A stretch of DNA of 64,000 bases from Streptomyces lydicus (GCF_001729485.1 NZ_CP017157.1:6572001-6636000), one strand, 5' to 3'; positions 11,916 to 20,322 are shown, counted from the stretch's first letter. Made by a program: numbers and translations. The notes: generated by a model from the sequence alone, not told the origin.

Positions 11916-12166
11916 ACACCGAACTGGCGTGGTTCAAGAGCAGTTACAGCGGCGGACAGGGCGAAGCCTGCATCGAAGTCGCCGTTGCCTGGCGCAAGTC
12001 CAGCTACAGCGGCAGTGAGGGCGAAGCCTGCATCGAGGTCGCTGCCTGCCCCGACACCGTCCACATCCGCGACTCCAAGGACACCTCGCGCCCGTCCATA
12101 GCGGTGAGCCCCGCCTCCTGGGCGTCCTTCCTCGCGTACGCGCAGGTCGCACCGGAAGCCGTCTGA
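11912..12166 (+). CDS. DUF397 protein with duplicated N-terminal motif
   Basis: 84 residues, its start overlapping the XRE stop (ATGA). DUF397 proteins are small partners of XRE/DUF5753 regulators and are normally about 60-70 residues. Here the family motif W-x-KSSYSG-x2-GEACIEVA occurs twice in tandem, at residues 7-24 and 27-44. A single C-terminal half with VHIRDSKDTSRPSIAVSP and WASFLAYAQ follows. The duplication explains the extra length. The proposed role is modulation of the regulator or a toxin-like partner; this is inferred from the family and gene coupling. Confidence 0.88.
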   Translation: MNTELAWFKSSYSGGQGEACIEVAVAWRKSSYSGSEGEACIEVAACPDTVHIRDSKDTSRPSIAVSPASWASFLAYAQVAPEAV

Positions 12167-12175
12167 GCGGACACC

Positions 12176-12204
12176 GGTGGGGCGGCACCAGGTGCCGTCC
12201 CACC
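12176..12204 (+). terminator. hairpin terminator after the DUF397 gene
   Basis: 13-bp stem with one G-U pair and a 3-nt loop (arms 12176-12188 and 12192-12204), beginning 10 nt past the stop codon. Confidence 0.75.
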
Positions 12205-12359
12205 GCCCGCCGGTGACCCGGCCGACTACCCAAGAACCCGGGGAGAGAACCCACCCACCTACCGCCGCCCAACTCCTCACCCCATTGGGTGACTTGGGCG
12301 CGAGGGCGTCCGGAATGCGGTTACGCTCGCGGCAGCTCGACCACAACTGCACATGGAAC

Positions 12360-12395
12360 GGCCCTCGGCGGGACGGCAATCCCAACCCGAGGGCC
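12360..12395 (+). promoter_or_regulatory. leader hairpin before the HTH/zinc-ribbon gene
   Basis: GGCCCTCGG (12360-12368) pairs perfectly with CCGAGGGCC (12387-12395). A short inner GGGA/TCCC pairing lies within the loop. The structure ends 28 nt before the ATG and is followed by a purine-rich AAGGAAGAAAAGG. It could be an attenuator or an mRNA-stability element. Confidence 0.45.
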
Positions 12396-12423
12396 TGATC
12401 ACAAGGAAGAAAAGGCCTTCCCG

Positions 12424-13227
12424 ATGACTTCAGCGCAGTCTAACGCGCCCTCGGCCGCGCCCTCATGCCCTTCCAGCGGCGTCATTCACATCCGTACCCG
12501 CCAGACCTCCCGCTTCACCGTCCTCGCCAACCGCCTTGCGCAGCGGGCCGGTAGCGCGGTCACGGTCGGTGTCGCCGCGTACATCCTGTCGCTCCCCGAT
12601 GGCGCGCCCGTCACCATCGCCGCCCTGTGCACGCACTTCGCCGAGGGCAAGAAAGTGATCGCCGAGGCGTTACGCGAGCTGGAGGACGAGGGCTGGCTGG
12701 AGCGCCGTATCGAGCGCGGACCGGGCGGCCGGATCATCACCCGGACCTTCGCGTACGACCTGCCGGGAGCGGAACCGGAGGAGATCACCAGCGCCCAGGC
12801 GGCCGAACCGGACCCCGAGCCGGAACCCGTACCGGCCCCGGCGCCGGAACCCGCCCCCGAAGCCGTCGGCCTCCTCACCCGCCTCCCCCACCGCGACCGC
12901 CGGCTGCTCCTCTCAGAGCGGGAGATCACCGCGCTCGCCCCGGCCGTCACGGCGTGGCTCGACCGTGGCGCGCCTCCGCAGGAGATCACCGCCGCCCTGA
13001 CCGACGGCCTCCCGGCCCGGTTCACCCGCCGCCCGGCCCGCCTCCTCGCCCACCGGCTCGCCGTCCTGCGGCCACCGGCCCGTACGGGCCCGCTCCCACA
13101 GCCCGACCGGTCACCGCTCATCCCTCTCCAGAACTGCGACGGCTGCGACCGCGCCTTCCGCGCCGACCGCCCCGGGCACTGCCGGGGCTGCCGCTCTGCC
13201 TCGCCGGAGGTGCGGTGTGCCGCATGA
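12424..13227 (+). CDS. helix-turn-helix protein with C-terminal zinc ribbon; contains a TTA codon
   Basis: 267 residues from the ATG at 12424. Residues about 20-110 form a winged HTH-like domain (RFTVLANRLAQRAGSAVTVG, then VIAEALRELEDEGWLERRI). A Pro/Glu-rich linker follows (about 120-145). A second helical region (150-225) resembles the C-terminal part of Streptomyces replication-initiator-like HTH proteins. The end has a CxxC...CxxC knuckle, CDGCDRAFRADRPGHCRGC, likely binding zinc. Codon 83 (12670-12672) is TTA. DNA binding is inferred; the target is unknown. It is a common type of accessory-region gene in Streptomyces. Confidence 0.75.
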   Translation: MTSAQSNAPSAAPSCPSSGVIHIRTRQTSRFTVLANRLAQRAGSAVTVGVAAYILSLPDGAPVTIAALCTHFAEGKKVIAEALRELEDEGWLERRIERGPGGRIITRTFAYDLPGAEPEEITSAQAAEPDPEPEPVPAPAPEPAPEAVGLLTRLPHRDRRLLLSEREITALAPAVTAWLDRGAPPQEITAALTDGLPARFTRRPARLLAHRLAVLRPPARTGPLPQPDRSPLIPLQNCDGCDRAFRADRPGHCRGCRSASPEVRCAA

Positions 13228-13324
13228 CACGAACCGCGCCACGGGTGCCGTCAGGATTCCCGGCAGCTGCGGAAGGCGCGCGAGTAGGCTGGGACGCCCG
13301 GCAGAGCGAGGAGACGAGTTCCGC

Positions 13325-13690
13325 ATGAGCAGCCAACCAGTGCACAGTGACGGGCCCCTCATGCCGATGCCTGACCTGACCCTCCCCGCCCTTCGCTCGG
13401 CAGTCGCCGCCCTGTCCCCCGGCAAGCTGCCGGAGCTGGTCGAGGAGATGCAGCAGGCGTTCGACAGAGCGGGCCAGGACGGCAGCACGGCGCCGATCCG
13501 CATGTTCTACCGGCGCTGGGCCATCTTCGTCGCCATCGAGCGTGATCCGGCCAGAGCAGCCCGATTCCACGCGGCGGAGCAAGTGCTGGAGTCCAGCGAG
13601 GCCGGAACCGAAAGACAGGCCGCCGTTCGACTGATCGGGAGCATCGTGCGCACCGCGCAGTGTGAGGTCGAGGCGCTGGAGGCCGGGTGA
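13325..13690 (+). CDS. DUF6247-like protein, possible antitoxin of a coupled gene pair
   Basis: 121 residues from the ATG at 13325; a second Met at 13361-13369 would give a slightly shorter product. The core sequence PDLTLPALRSAVAALSPGKL, PIRMFYRRWAIFVAIERDP and ARFHAAEQ matches what I recall as the actinobacterial DUF6247 family. It is helical and acidic with no catalytic motif. Its stop overlaps the GTG of the next gene by 4 bp (GTGA), so the two are translationally coupled. This two-gene arrangement resembles an antitoxin-toxin module; that function is an inference. Confidence 0.65.
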   Translation: MSSQPVHSDGPLMPMPDLTLPALRSAVAALSPGKLPELVEEMQQAFDRAGQDGSTAPIRMFYRRWAIFVAIERDPARAARFHAAEQVLESSEAGTERQAAVRLIGSIVRTAQCEVEALEAG

Positions 13691-13950
13691 GCACGTGGAC
13701 GTGGGAGTACGAGCCCGACGACTACGGTGACAGCCTGCCGCCAGCGGTCAGAGCAGAAACCGAACGGATCTGCGCCGAGCTCGCCGTCGTCAACTCGATG
13801 GTCTATTTGGAAGGCGCCGCCTACCAAGGGCCGTCGCCGGGGCTTCGGGTCGAGCACGGAAAGACGCCCGGGGGGCGATATCTCATGCTGAGCTATCTCA
13901 CGGACGTGCGTGGGGAACGCATCGTGGTGGTCAGCGTCTCCTGCCTGTGA
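13687..13950 (+). CDS. small protein coupled to the DUF6247-like gene, possible RelE/ParE-like toxin
   Basis: 87 residues from the GTG at 13687, inside the stop of the previous gene. It begins with STWTWEYEPDDYGDSLPPAV and later has RVEHGKTPGGRYLMLSYLTD and ERIVVVSVSCL. The alternation of one long helix and C-terminal beta strands is reminiscent of RelE/ParE-fold toxins. I cannot confirm the fold or active-site residues from sequence alone. Small size and coupling to the upstream gene are the main evidence. Confidence 0.5.
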   Translation: MSTWTWEYEPDDYGDSLPPAVRAETERICAELAVVNSMVYLEGAAYQGPSPGLRVEHGKTPGGRYLMLSYLTDVRGERIVVVSVSCL

Positions 13951-13977
13951 ACCACGTGGGCTGGGGAAAGCACACCC

Positions 13978-14538
13978 ATGACAGTGCAGAGGGAGAGCCC
14001 GGTGCAGACCGAAGAGATGCGGCGATTCGAGGAAATCGACGCGGCGTTTCCGGATTACCACGCGGAAATGATCGACGGAGGCGTCTACCTCAGCACCGTG
14101 GTCACCAGTCCGCACGGGAACGTGATTCCCGCCGTCGCGTCGCAGCTCATAGGCGAGTGGTCCGTCATGACCCGCGTGGACACAGTCCACGAAGGGTGGC
14201 ACGGCAAGACGCTCCTCCGGCCGGATTTCTCCGTGGCCGGCCCTTCCTACCGCGGCACACGGCTCAAGCAGTTCCCCGCCGACGAGGTCATTCTCGTCAG
14301 CGAGGTCGTCTCGGAATCCAACCCCGAGAACGACACCGACAAGAAGGTGAAGAAGTACGCCCAGGCGGGAATTCCGTACTACCTCATCGTGAACCCCATA
14401 GAGGGCAAGTGCCTGCTCTACTCGCTGCCTGAAGGGGAGCACTACCGCGCGTCGCTGGAGACCGACTTCGGCAAGCCGGTGCCGCTCGGCGAACCGTTCG
14501 ACCTCGCCCTCGACACCTCGGCGCTCTACACCTACTGA
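13978..14538 (+). CDS. Uma2-family (DUF820) PD-(D/E)xK endonuclease-like protein
   Basis: 186 residues from the ATG at 13978. The Uma2 fold is seen in YHAEMIDGGVYLSTVVTSPHG. The nuclease-like core follows as LLRPDFSVAGP (Asp), EVILVSEVVSESNPENDTDK (Glu) and KKVKKYAQAGIPYYLIVNP. Uma2 proteins are restriction-endonuclease-like and highly expanded in Streptomyces and cyanobacteria. Their physiological substrate is unknown, though many lie in accessory islands. The gene ends only 8 bp from the convergent mnmA stop with no terminator hairpin between them. Confidence 0.88.
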   Translation: MTVQRESPVQTEEMRRFEEIDAAFPDYHAEMIDGGVYLSTVVTSPHGNVIPAVASQLIGEWSVMTRVDTVHEGWHGKTLLRPDFSVAGPSYRGTRLKQFPADEVILVSEVVSESNPENDTDKKVKKYAQAGIPYYLIVNPIEGKCLLYSLPEGEHYRASLETDFGKPVPLGEPFDLALDTSALYTY

Positions 14539-14546
14539 GCGGCGGC

Positions 14547-15677
14547 CTACGCCCCCGCCGCCACCCGTCGCTGCGTGGTGGCGATCGTCGCCGAGCCGAC
14601 CACCCGGGTGCCGTCGTAGAGGACGATCGCCTGGCCGGGTGCCACGCCGCGGACGGGCTCGGTGAAGGTCACCAGGAGTTCGCCGTCGTCGGTCAGCTCC
14701 GCGGTGACCTCGGTCTCGCCGCCGTGGGCGCGGAGCTGGGCGGTGTAGTCGGCGGGGCCGGCCGTCGGGGGGCGGCCGCACCAGCGGGGGCGGATGGCGG
14801 TCAGGGCCGTGACGTCGAGGGACTCGACGGGGCCGACGGTGACGGTGTTGTCCACCGGGGAGATGTCGAGGACGTAGCGCGGCTTGCCGTCGGGGGCCGG
14901 GTGGCCGATGCGCAGGCCCTTGCGCTGGCCGATGGTGTAGCCGTACGCGCCCTCGTGCGTGCCGAGGTGGTTGCCGGCCTCGTCGACGATGTCGCCCTGG
15001 GCGGTGCCGAGCCGCTTGGCGAGGAAGCCCTGGGTGTCGCCGTCGGCGATGAAGCAGATGTCGTGGCTGTCCGGCTTCTTGGCGACGAACAGGCCACGGC
15101 GGGCCGCCTCTTCGCGGATCTCGGCCTTGGTGGTGCGGGTGTCGCCGAGCGGGAACATGGCGTGCGCCAGCTGGCGGTCGTCGAGGACGCCGAGGACGTA
15201 GGACTGGTCCTTGGCCATGTCGGTGGCGCGGTGCAGCTCGCGGGTGCCGTCCTCGGTGACGACGACGGTGGCGTAGTGGCCGGTGCACACCGCGTCGAAG
15301 CCCAGGGCCAGGGCCTTGTCCAGGAGGGCGGCGAACTTGATCTTCTCGTTGCAGCGCAGGCAGGGGTTCGGGGTGCGCCCGGCCTCGTACTCGGCGATGA
15401 AGTCGTCGACGACGTCCTCGCGGAAGCGCTCGGCGAGGTCCCAGACGTAGAACGGGATGCCGATGACGTCGGCGGCGCGCCGGGCGTCGTGCGAGTCCTC
15501 GATGGTGCAGCACCCGCGGGCGCCGGTGCGGAACGACTTCGGGTTCTCGGAGAGCGCGAGATGCACACCGGTCACGTCGTGGCCGGCCTCGGCGGCGCGG
15601 GCGGCGGCGACGGCGGAGTCGACGCCGCCGGACATGGCGGCGAGTACGCGGAGGCGGCGGGGGGCGTCATCAGTCAT
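14547..15677 (-). CDS. mnmA: tRNA-specific 2-thiouridylase MnmA
   Basis: 376 residues from the ATG at 15677. The PP-loop ATP pyrophosphatase motif [10 protein letters not shown] is at residues 16-25. The two catalytic cysteines are Cys109 in [12 protein letters not shown] and Cys208 in [10 protein letters not shown], followed by the C-terminal beta-barrel domain. It thiolates U34 of Lys, Glu and Gln tRNAs using persulfide sulfur. The cysteine desulfurase gene about 0.8 kb away on the same strand is the likely sulfur donor. An amidase gene on the opposite strand separates the two, an arrangement I remember in other Streptomyces. Confidence 0.96.
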   Translation of the reverse strand: MTDDAPRRLRVLAAMSGGVDSAVAAARAAEAGHDVTGVHLALSENPKSFRTGARGCCTIEDSHDARRAADVIGIPFYVWDLAERFREDVVDDFIAEYEAGRTPNPCLRCNEKIKFAALLDKALALGFDAVCTGHYATVVVTEDGTRELHRATDMAKDQSYVLGVLDDRQLAHAMFPLGDTRTTKAEIREEAARRGLFVAKKPDSHDICFIADGDTQGFLAKRLGTAQGDIVDEAGNHLGTHEGAYGYTIGQRKGLRIGHPAPDGKPRYVLDISPVDNTVTVGPVESLDVTALTAIRPRWCGRPPTAGPADYTAQLRAHGGETEVTAELTDDGELLVTFTEPVRGVAPGQAIVLYDGTRVVGSATIATTQRRVAAGA

Positions 15678-15722
15678 AGCCCGTCCAGAGTAGACGGAAC
15701 CGCCGACAGGTCGGAAAGCGTT

Positions 15723-16451
15723 ATGCAGCGCATGGGGAAGAGGGCTGGGGAAACGGCCGGCGGGGACGGCGGCAGCGGCGAGCCGGAGGGCGCGGCGACG
15801 CCCACCCGGCGGCGGGCGCTGTGGGTCGGCGGCGGGCTGCTGGCCGCCGGGGCGGTGGGGCTGGCGGCCCGGGACGAGCTGCGGCACTGGTGGTGGCAGC
15901 TGCCGGGGAACGACAAGCCGCGCAAGCCGGGCGAGGTCGACCACCGGGGCGCGCGGTGGGTGGCGGCGTCCCCGGAGAACTACCGGCGGGCGGACCGGCC
16001 CGCGGACTACGACGTGGACCGGGTGGTCGTCCATGTCGTCCAGGGCAGCTACGCGAGCGCGCTGCGGGTGTTCAGGGACCCGGCCCACGAGGCCGCCGCC
16101 CACTACGTCGTGCGCGCGGACGGGCGGATCGCCCAGGCCGTGCGGGAGCTGGACGTGGCCTTCCACGCGGGCAACCGGGCGTTCAACGAGCGGAGCGTGG
16201 GGATCGAGCACGAGGGGTTCGTGGACCGGCCGGAGTCCTTCACGGATGCCATGTACGCGTCGTCCGCGGCGCTGACCGCGGACATCTGCCGGCGGTACGG
16301 CTTCCCGGCCGACCGGGAACACGTCGTGGGGCATGTGGAGGTCCCCGGGACGGATCACACCGATCCGGGGCCGCACTGGGACTGGGACCGCTATCTGCGG
16401 CTCGTGCGGGCGGAGCTGCGCGGGCCCGGACCGCGGCCCGCGAAGACCTGA
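15723..16451 (+). CDS. exported N-acetylmuramoyl-L-alanine amidase (Amidase_2)
   Basis: 242 residues from the ATG at 15723 (a second Met lies 3 codons later). The N-terminus has a basic stretch [12 protein letters not shown] followed by a hydrophobic run [12 protein letters not shown], resembling a twin-arginine signal or signal anchor. The Amidase_2 domain (about 80-235) has zinc-ligand His in [10 protein letters not shown], the catalytic region GIEHEG, and a C-terminal ligand set in [15 protein letters not shown]. It would cleave the lactyl-amide bond of peptidoglycan outside the membrane. It is divergent from mnmA with a 45-bp gap. Confidence 0.88.
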   Translation: MQRMGKRAGETAGGDGGSGEPEGAATPTRRRALWVGGGLLAAGAVGLAARDELRHWWWQLPGNDKPRKPGEVDHRGARWVAASPENYRRADRPADYDVDRVVVHVVQGSYASALRVFRDPAHEAAAHYVVRADGRIAQAVRELDVAFHAGNRAFNERSVGIEHEGFVDRPESFTDAMYASSAALTADICRRYGFPADREHVVGHVEVPGTDHTDPGPHWDWDRYLRLVRAELRGPGPRPAKT

Positions 16452-16481
16452 GGGGCGCCCCCGGCCGCCGGGCCTTTCGTC

Positions 16482-16499
16482 TGGATCAGCCATGATCCA
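16482..16499. terminator. bidirectional hairpin between convergent amidase and cysteine desulfurase genes
   Basis: TGGATCA-GCCA-TGATCCA, a perfect 7-bp stem with a 4-nt loop in the 59-bp gap, preceded by a GC-rich hairpin-prone stretch. Confidence 0.55.
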
Positions 16500-16510
16500 A
16501 ACGGCACCCC

Positions 16511-17680
16511 CTAGCTCAGGCCGGCGCTGCGTGCCCGTTCCACCACGGGGCCGATGGCCTGCGCCAGCGCGGCGACGTCCTCCGCGGTGGAGGTGTGGCC
16601 CAGGGAGAACCGCAGGGTGCCGCGGGCCAGCTCCGGTGTCATGCCGGTCGCGAGCAGGACGTGGCTGGGCTGGGCCACGCCGGCGGTGCAGGCGGAGCCC
16701 GTGGAGCAGGCGATGCCCTGGGCGTCCAGGAGGAGCAGCAGGGAGTCGCCCTCGCATCCGGGGAAGGAGAAGTGCGCGTTGGCGGGGAGGCGGCCGGCGG
16801 GGTCCGGGTCGCCGCCGAGGACGGCGTCCGGGGCGGCGGCGCGCACCGCCTTGATCAGGTCGTCGCGCAGTGCCCCGATGTCGCGGGCGAAGTCCGCGCG
16901 GTGGGCGACGGCGTACCGGCCGGCGGCGGCGAAGGCGGCGATGGCGGGGGTGTCGAGGGTGCCGGAGCGCACGTGCCGCTCCTGGCCGCCGCCGTGCAGC
17001 ACCGGCACCGGGGCGTACTCGCGGCCGAGCAGCAGCGCGCCGATGCCGTAGGGACCGCCGATCTTGTGGCCGGAGACGGTCATCGCGGCGAGCCCGGAGG
17101 CGGCGAAGTCGACCTCCAGTTGGCCGACCGCCTGCACCGCGTCGGCGTGCAGCGGGATCTCGAACTCCGCGGCCACGTCGGCGAGTTCACGGACCGGCTG
17201 GACGGTGCCGATCTCGTTGTTGGCCCACATGACGGTGGCCAGCGCGACATCGGCGGGGTTGCGGGCGATGGCCTCGCGCAGCGCGTCGGCGTGCACCCGG
17301 CCGTATGTGTCGACGGGCAGCCAGTCGACGCGGGCGCCCTCCTGCTCGGCGAGCCACTCCACGGCGTCGAGGACGGCGTGGTGCTCGACGGGGCTGGCCA
17401 GCACGCGGGTCCGGGCCGGGTCGGCCGCCCGGCGCGCCCAGTACAGGCCCTTGACCGCGAGGTTGTCCGCCTCGGTGCCGCCCGCCGTGAAGACGATCTC
17501 GCTCGGGCGCGCGCCGAGCGAGGCGGCGAGGGACTCGCGTGCCTCCTCGACGGTGCGCCGGGCCCGCCGGCCGTCGGCGTGCAGGGAGGACGCATTGCCG
17601 GTGACGGTCAGCTGGGCGGTCATCGCCTGCACCGCCTCCGGGAGCATCGGGGTGGTGGCGGCGTGGTCGAGGTAAACCAT
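16511..17680 (-). CDS. cysteine desulfurase (NifS/IscS family)
   Basis: 389 residues from the ATG at 17680 ([11 protein letters not shown]). It is a PLP enzyme releasing alanine from cysteine and forming a protein persulfide. The PLP lysine is Lys206 in [12 protein letters not shown]. The active-site cysteine is Cys331 in [10 protein letters not shown]. The PLP-contacting ASPVEHHAV and HADAVQ motifs are present. It probably supplies sulfur for the nearby MnmA. A longer in-frame reading upstream has no family similarity and is rejected. Confidence 0.95.
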   Translation of the reverse strand: MVYLDHAATTPMLPEAVQAMTAQLTVTGNASSLHADGRRARRTVEEARESLAASLGARPSEIVFTAGGTEADNLAVKGLYWARRAADPARTRVLASPVEHHAVLDAVEWLAEQEGARVDWLPVDTYGRVHADALREAIARNPADVALATVMWANNEIGTVQPVRELADVAAEFEIPLHADAVQAVGQLEVDFAASGLAAMTVSGHKIGGPYGIGALLLGREYAPVPVLHGGGQERHVRSGTLDTPAIAAFAAAGRYAVAHRADFARDIGALRDDLIKAVRAAAPDAVLGGDPDPAGRLPANAHFSFPGCEGDSLLLLLDAQGIACSTGSACTAGVAQPSHVLLATGMTPELARGTLRFSLGHTSTAEDVAALAQAIGPVVERARSAGLS

Positions 17681-17776
17681 GGTGCGCACGATTCTACGAG
17701 CTGCCCCGACGGAGGCCCGGGGCGCGTCCTGGGCGCGCGGGAGCACCGGGACGCATCGCACCTCTCGACACCCGCT

Positions 17777-17797
17777 GTAAGGAGTCACTAGCCTTAC
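17777..17797 (+). promoter_or_regulatory. leaderless promoter with overlapping dyad for the hydrolase gene
   Basis: GTAAGG and CCTTAC (17777-17782 and 17792-17797) form a perfect 6-bp inverted repeat with a 9-bp spacer. The repeat covers a TAGCCT -10-like hexamer (17789-17794) that ends 7 nt before the ATG. No Shine-Dalgarno is present at usable distance. The dyad could be an operator occluding RNA polymerase. Confidence 0.45.
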
Positions 17798-17801
17798 GGT
17801 C

Positions 17802-18653
17802 ATGACCTCATGGCAGCTGGCGCGCACGTTCCGCACCACCTCGGGCGACGAGGTGCGATGGGCCGCCCTCGGGGAGGAGCGCGCCGGGGCGCCGGCCGTG
17901 GTGCTGCTGCACGGGACGCCGTTCTCCTCGTACGTGTGGCGGGGCGTCGCCCGCGCCCTGGCCGCGCGGCACCGGGTGTTCGTCTGGGACATGCCGGGCT
18001 ACGGCGCCTCGGAGCAGCGGGACGGACAGGACGTCTCACTCGGCGCGCAGGCCCGGGTGTTCCGGGAGCTGCTCGGGCACTGGGAACTGACCGGCGAGGC
18101 GGCTCCGGCCGTCGTGGCGCACGACTTCGGCGGCTGCGTGGCGCTGCGCGCCCATCTGCTGCACGGCGCGCGCTACGCGCGCCTGGCGCTGGTCGACCCG
18201 GTGGCGCTGGCGCCCTGGGGCTCGCCCACGTACCGGCTGCTGGGCGCGCACCCCGACGTCTTCGGACAGCTGCCGTCCGCGCTCCACCGGGCGCTGGTGC
18301 GCGAGTACCTCTCCTCCGCGAGCCGGCCTGGGCTGCGTCCGGAGGTGCTCGACCGGCTGGCCGAGCCCTGGTGCACCGAGGCGGGGCAGCCGGCGTTCTA
18401 CCGGCAGATCCAGCAGAACGACCAGCGGTTCACGGACGAGATCGAGGGGCGCTACGGCGAGCTCGGACTGCCGACGCTGATCTGCTGGGGCGCACAGGAC
18501 AGCTGGATCCCGGTGGCGAAGGGACACGAGCTGGCCGCCCGGATTCCCGGCGCACAGCTGCGGCTGATCGAGGGCGCCGGGCATCTCGTGCAGGAGGACG
18601 CGCCCGCGGAACTCACCGCGGCGCTGGCGGAGTTCCTGCGGGCGGACGGTTAG
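17802..18653 (+). CDS. alpha/beta hydrolase with Asp nucleophile (haloalkane dehalogenase/epoxide hydrolase-like)
   Basis: 283 residues from the ATG at 17802. The oxyanion motif LLHGTPFSS is at residues 35-43. The nucleophile elbow reads VVAHDFGGC, placing Asp108 where esterases carry Ser. The acid is probably in WGAQDSWIP and the base is His in GAGHLVQEDAP. An Asp nucleophile with HGTP suggests a haloalkane dehalogenase or epoxide hydrolase-type ester intermediate rather than an esterase or lipase. The true substrate is unknown. It is a single gene between the cysteine desulfurase (divergent) and a thioesterase (convergent). Confidence 0.85.
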   Translation: MTSWQLARTFRTTSGDEVRWAALGEERAGAPAVVLLHGTPFSSYVWRGVARALAARHRVFVWDMPGYGASEQRDGQDVSLGAQARVFRELLGHWELTGEAAPAVVAHDFGGCVALRAHLLHGARYARLALVDPVALAPWGSPTYRLLGAHPDVFGQLPSALHRALVREYLSSASRPGLRPEVLDRLAEPWCTEAGQPAFYRQIQQNDQRFTDEIEGRYGELGLPTLICWGAQDSWIPVAKGHELAARIPGAQLRLIEGAGHLVQEDAPAELTAALAEFLRADG

Positions 18654-18664
18654 GGGACGGCACG

Positions 18665-18704
18665 CGCGACGCCCCCGCGGGCCCGGGCGGGTCCGCCCGT
18701 CGCG
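18665..18704. terminator. nested hairpin terminator between convergent genes
   Basis: Outer arms CGCGACG (18665-18671) and CGTCGCG (18698-18704) enclose a second inverted repeat, GGGCGG/CCGCCC. It is flanked by the stops of the hydrolase and thioesterase genes. Confidence 0.6.
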
Positions 18705-19553
18705 TCACCCTTCCAGCAGTGCCCGGGCCAACTGGCGCGACTGGGCGACGAGTCGGTCCTGGCTGTCCCAGACCTCCGCGTCCTCCTCCAGGAAACCGCC
18801 CGCCAGGTTGCGGGTGGTGATGGCGACGCGCAGCGGTCCGGGTGCCGGGCGGTGGCGGACGTGGACGGTCAGTTCGACGGTGGGGACCCAGCCGGACAGG
18901 CCGATGTCGAAGGCGGTGGGCGGCAGCGCGTCGACGGTCAGCAGCAGCGAGAGCGGGTCGGGGTCGCGGCCGTCGGCGAGGCCGAACCACGCGCGCATCT
19001 CGCCCTTGCCGGACGGGGCGCCGACGGCCCAGCCGGCGGTCGCCGGGTCCAGGCGGAGCGCGAGCCGGTCGGCGATGGCGGTGCTGCCGGGGATGGCGGG
19101 GCGCCCGCCGGGGGCGGAGTCGGCGCCCAGGCAGTGCTCGTACGGGGGGATGGCGGGCGGCTTGGCGGTGGTGCGGACGTCGTCGGGCAGCGCGTCGAGG
19201 TCACCGTAGGTGGCGAGCACCCGGAGCCGTTCGACCTCCGTGCCGTCCTCGGCGAACTGGATGAGGCGGGCGGTGCCGGTGGACATCGTGCGGCCGCTGC
19301 GGACCACTTCGGTGCGGACGACCGCGGGACCCGGTACGGAGGCGGTGAGGTAGTGCGCGCTCACCGAGAGCGGGTCGGGGTGCGGGAGGGCGTCGGCCAG
19401 GGCGCGGCCCATCACCGCGAGGAGGTAGCCGCCGTTGACCGCCTGGATGATCGTCCAGCCCGCGGACAGGTGGGTGTCGTAGACGCCGGGGGCGCTGCGG
19501 GTGACCGCCGTGTCGCGGTCGAACTCACTGTTGCCAAGGGTCGCCAGAGCCAT
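18705..19553 (-). CDS. thioesterase-family double-hotdog protein
   Basis: 282 residues from the ATG at 19553 (MALATLGNSEFDRDTAV). The double-hotdog pattern of the TesB/thioesterase-like family is visible: FDRDTAVTRSAPGVYDTHLS, WTIIQAVNGGYLLAVMGRAL, SVSAHYLTASVPGPAVVRTE and C-terminal VPTVELTVHVRHRPAPG. It probably hydrolyses an acyl-CoA, but the catalytic triad is not obvious and the substrate is unknown. There are no operon partners. Confidence 0.75.
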   Translation of the reverse strand: MALATLGNSEFDRDTAVTRSAPGVYDTHLSAGWTIIQAVNGGYLLAVMGRALADALPHPDPLSVSAHYLTASVPGPAVVRTEVVRSGRTMSTGTARLIQFAEDGTEVERLRVLATYGDLDALPDDVRTTAKPPAIPPYEHCLGADSAPGGRPAIPGSTAIADRLALRLDPATAGWAVGAPSGKGEMRAWFGLADGRDPDPLSLLLTVDALPPTAFDIGLSGWVPTVELTVHVRHRPAPGPLRVAITTRNLAGGFLEEDAEVWDSQDRLVAQSRQLARALLEG

Positions 19554-19649
19554 GGGTTGCACGCTACACCGGATAGTTACCGACCGGTAGTGTCAATTTT
19601 GACGACCGCGGGCGGAAGCGTTCCCTCCGGCCCTGCGATGATGGGCGCC

Positions 19650-20285
19650 ATGCTTCACGTGCTCTACCTGTTCGGCGTCGCGGCCTTCGCGGCGAGCGGG
19701 GTGCTCGCCGCCTACCGCGCCAACATGGACCCCTTCGGCGGTCTGGTGCTCGCGTTCGCCGCGTCCATCTCCGGCGGCACGCTGCGCGATCTCATCCTCG
19801 ACCGCCGGCCGCTGTACTGGACGCACGACTGGGTGCTGCTGACCGTGATCATCTGCGTCGGCGTGGGCACCATGATCTATCTGCGGTTCTGGCAACTGCC
19901 GCACAAGTCGCTGCTGGTGGTCGACGCGGTCGGCCTGTCCGTCGTGACGGTGATCGGCGCCCGCGCCGCCATCGAGGCGGGCGCCACCCCGCTCGCCGTG
20001 ATCATCCTGGCGGTGCTGACCGGGGTCGCCGGCGAGGTGATCCGCGACGTGCTGTGCGGGGAGTTCCCGCCGCTGCTGCTGCGCGAGGACGTCTACGCCA
20101 TCGCCGCGCTGGCCGGCGGCTGCTGCTACCTGCTGCTGCACCACCTCGGCGTGGGCCCCACCCCCGCCGCGGTCGTGTCGGCGGGAGTGGTCTTCGCCCT
20201 CCGCATGGGCGCGGTCTATCTGGGCCTCCATCTGCCGCGCCCCCAGCACCTGCGCCCCCGTCCGGGCCGCGGCGGCACCGGCTGA
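19650..20285 (+). CDS. UPF0126/TRIC-type cation channel family membrane protein
   Basis: 211 residues (start at the ATG at 19650; an ATG pair at 19638 and 19641 is also possible). Seven hydrophobic segments in two repeats are visible. The repeat motifs are FAASGVLAAYRANMDPFGGL with ISGGTLRDLILDRRPLYW, and the second repeat VVDAVGLSVVTVIGARAA with GVAGEVIRDVLCGEFPPLL. This Gly-Gly-x-x-R-D pattern is typical of UPF0126, which prokaryotic TRIC studies connect to trimeric cation channels, and some members were proposed to carry glycine. Function here is inferred from the family. Confidence 0.88.
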   Translation: MLHVLYLFGVAAFAASGVLAAYRANMDPFGGLVLAFAASISGGTLRDLILDRRPLYWTHDWVLLTVIICVGVGTMIYLRFWQLPHKSLLVVDAVGLSVVTVIGARAAIEAGATPLAVIILAVLTGVAGEVIRDVLCGEFPPLLLREDVYAIAALAGGCCYLLLHHLGVGPTPAAVVSAGVVFALRMGAVYLGLHLPRPQHLRPRPGRGGTG

Positions 20286-20289
20286 CCCG

Positions 20290-20320
20290 TGCGCCGCGCC
20301 CCGGACCCCGTGCGGGGCGG
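20290..20320. terminator. GC-rich hairpin between convergent TRIC and M1 peptidase genes
   Basis: Arms containing GCCCC and GGGGC with flanking GCCG/CGGC pairing in the 37-bp gap. The stem is imperfect. Confidence 0.45.
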
Positions 20321-20322
20321 CG

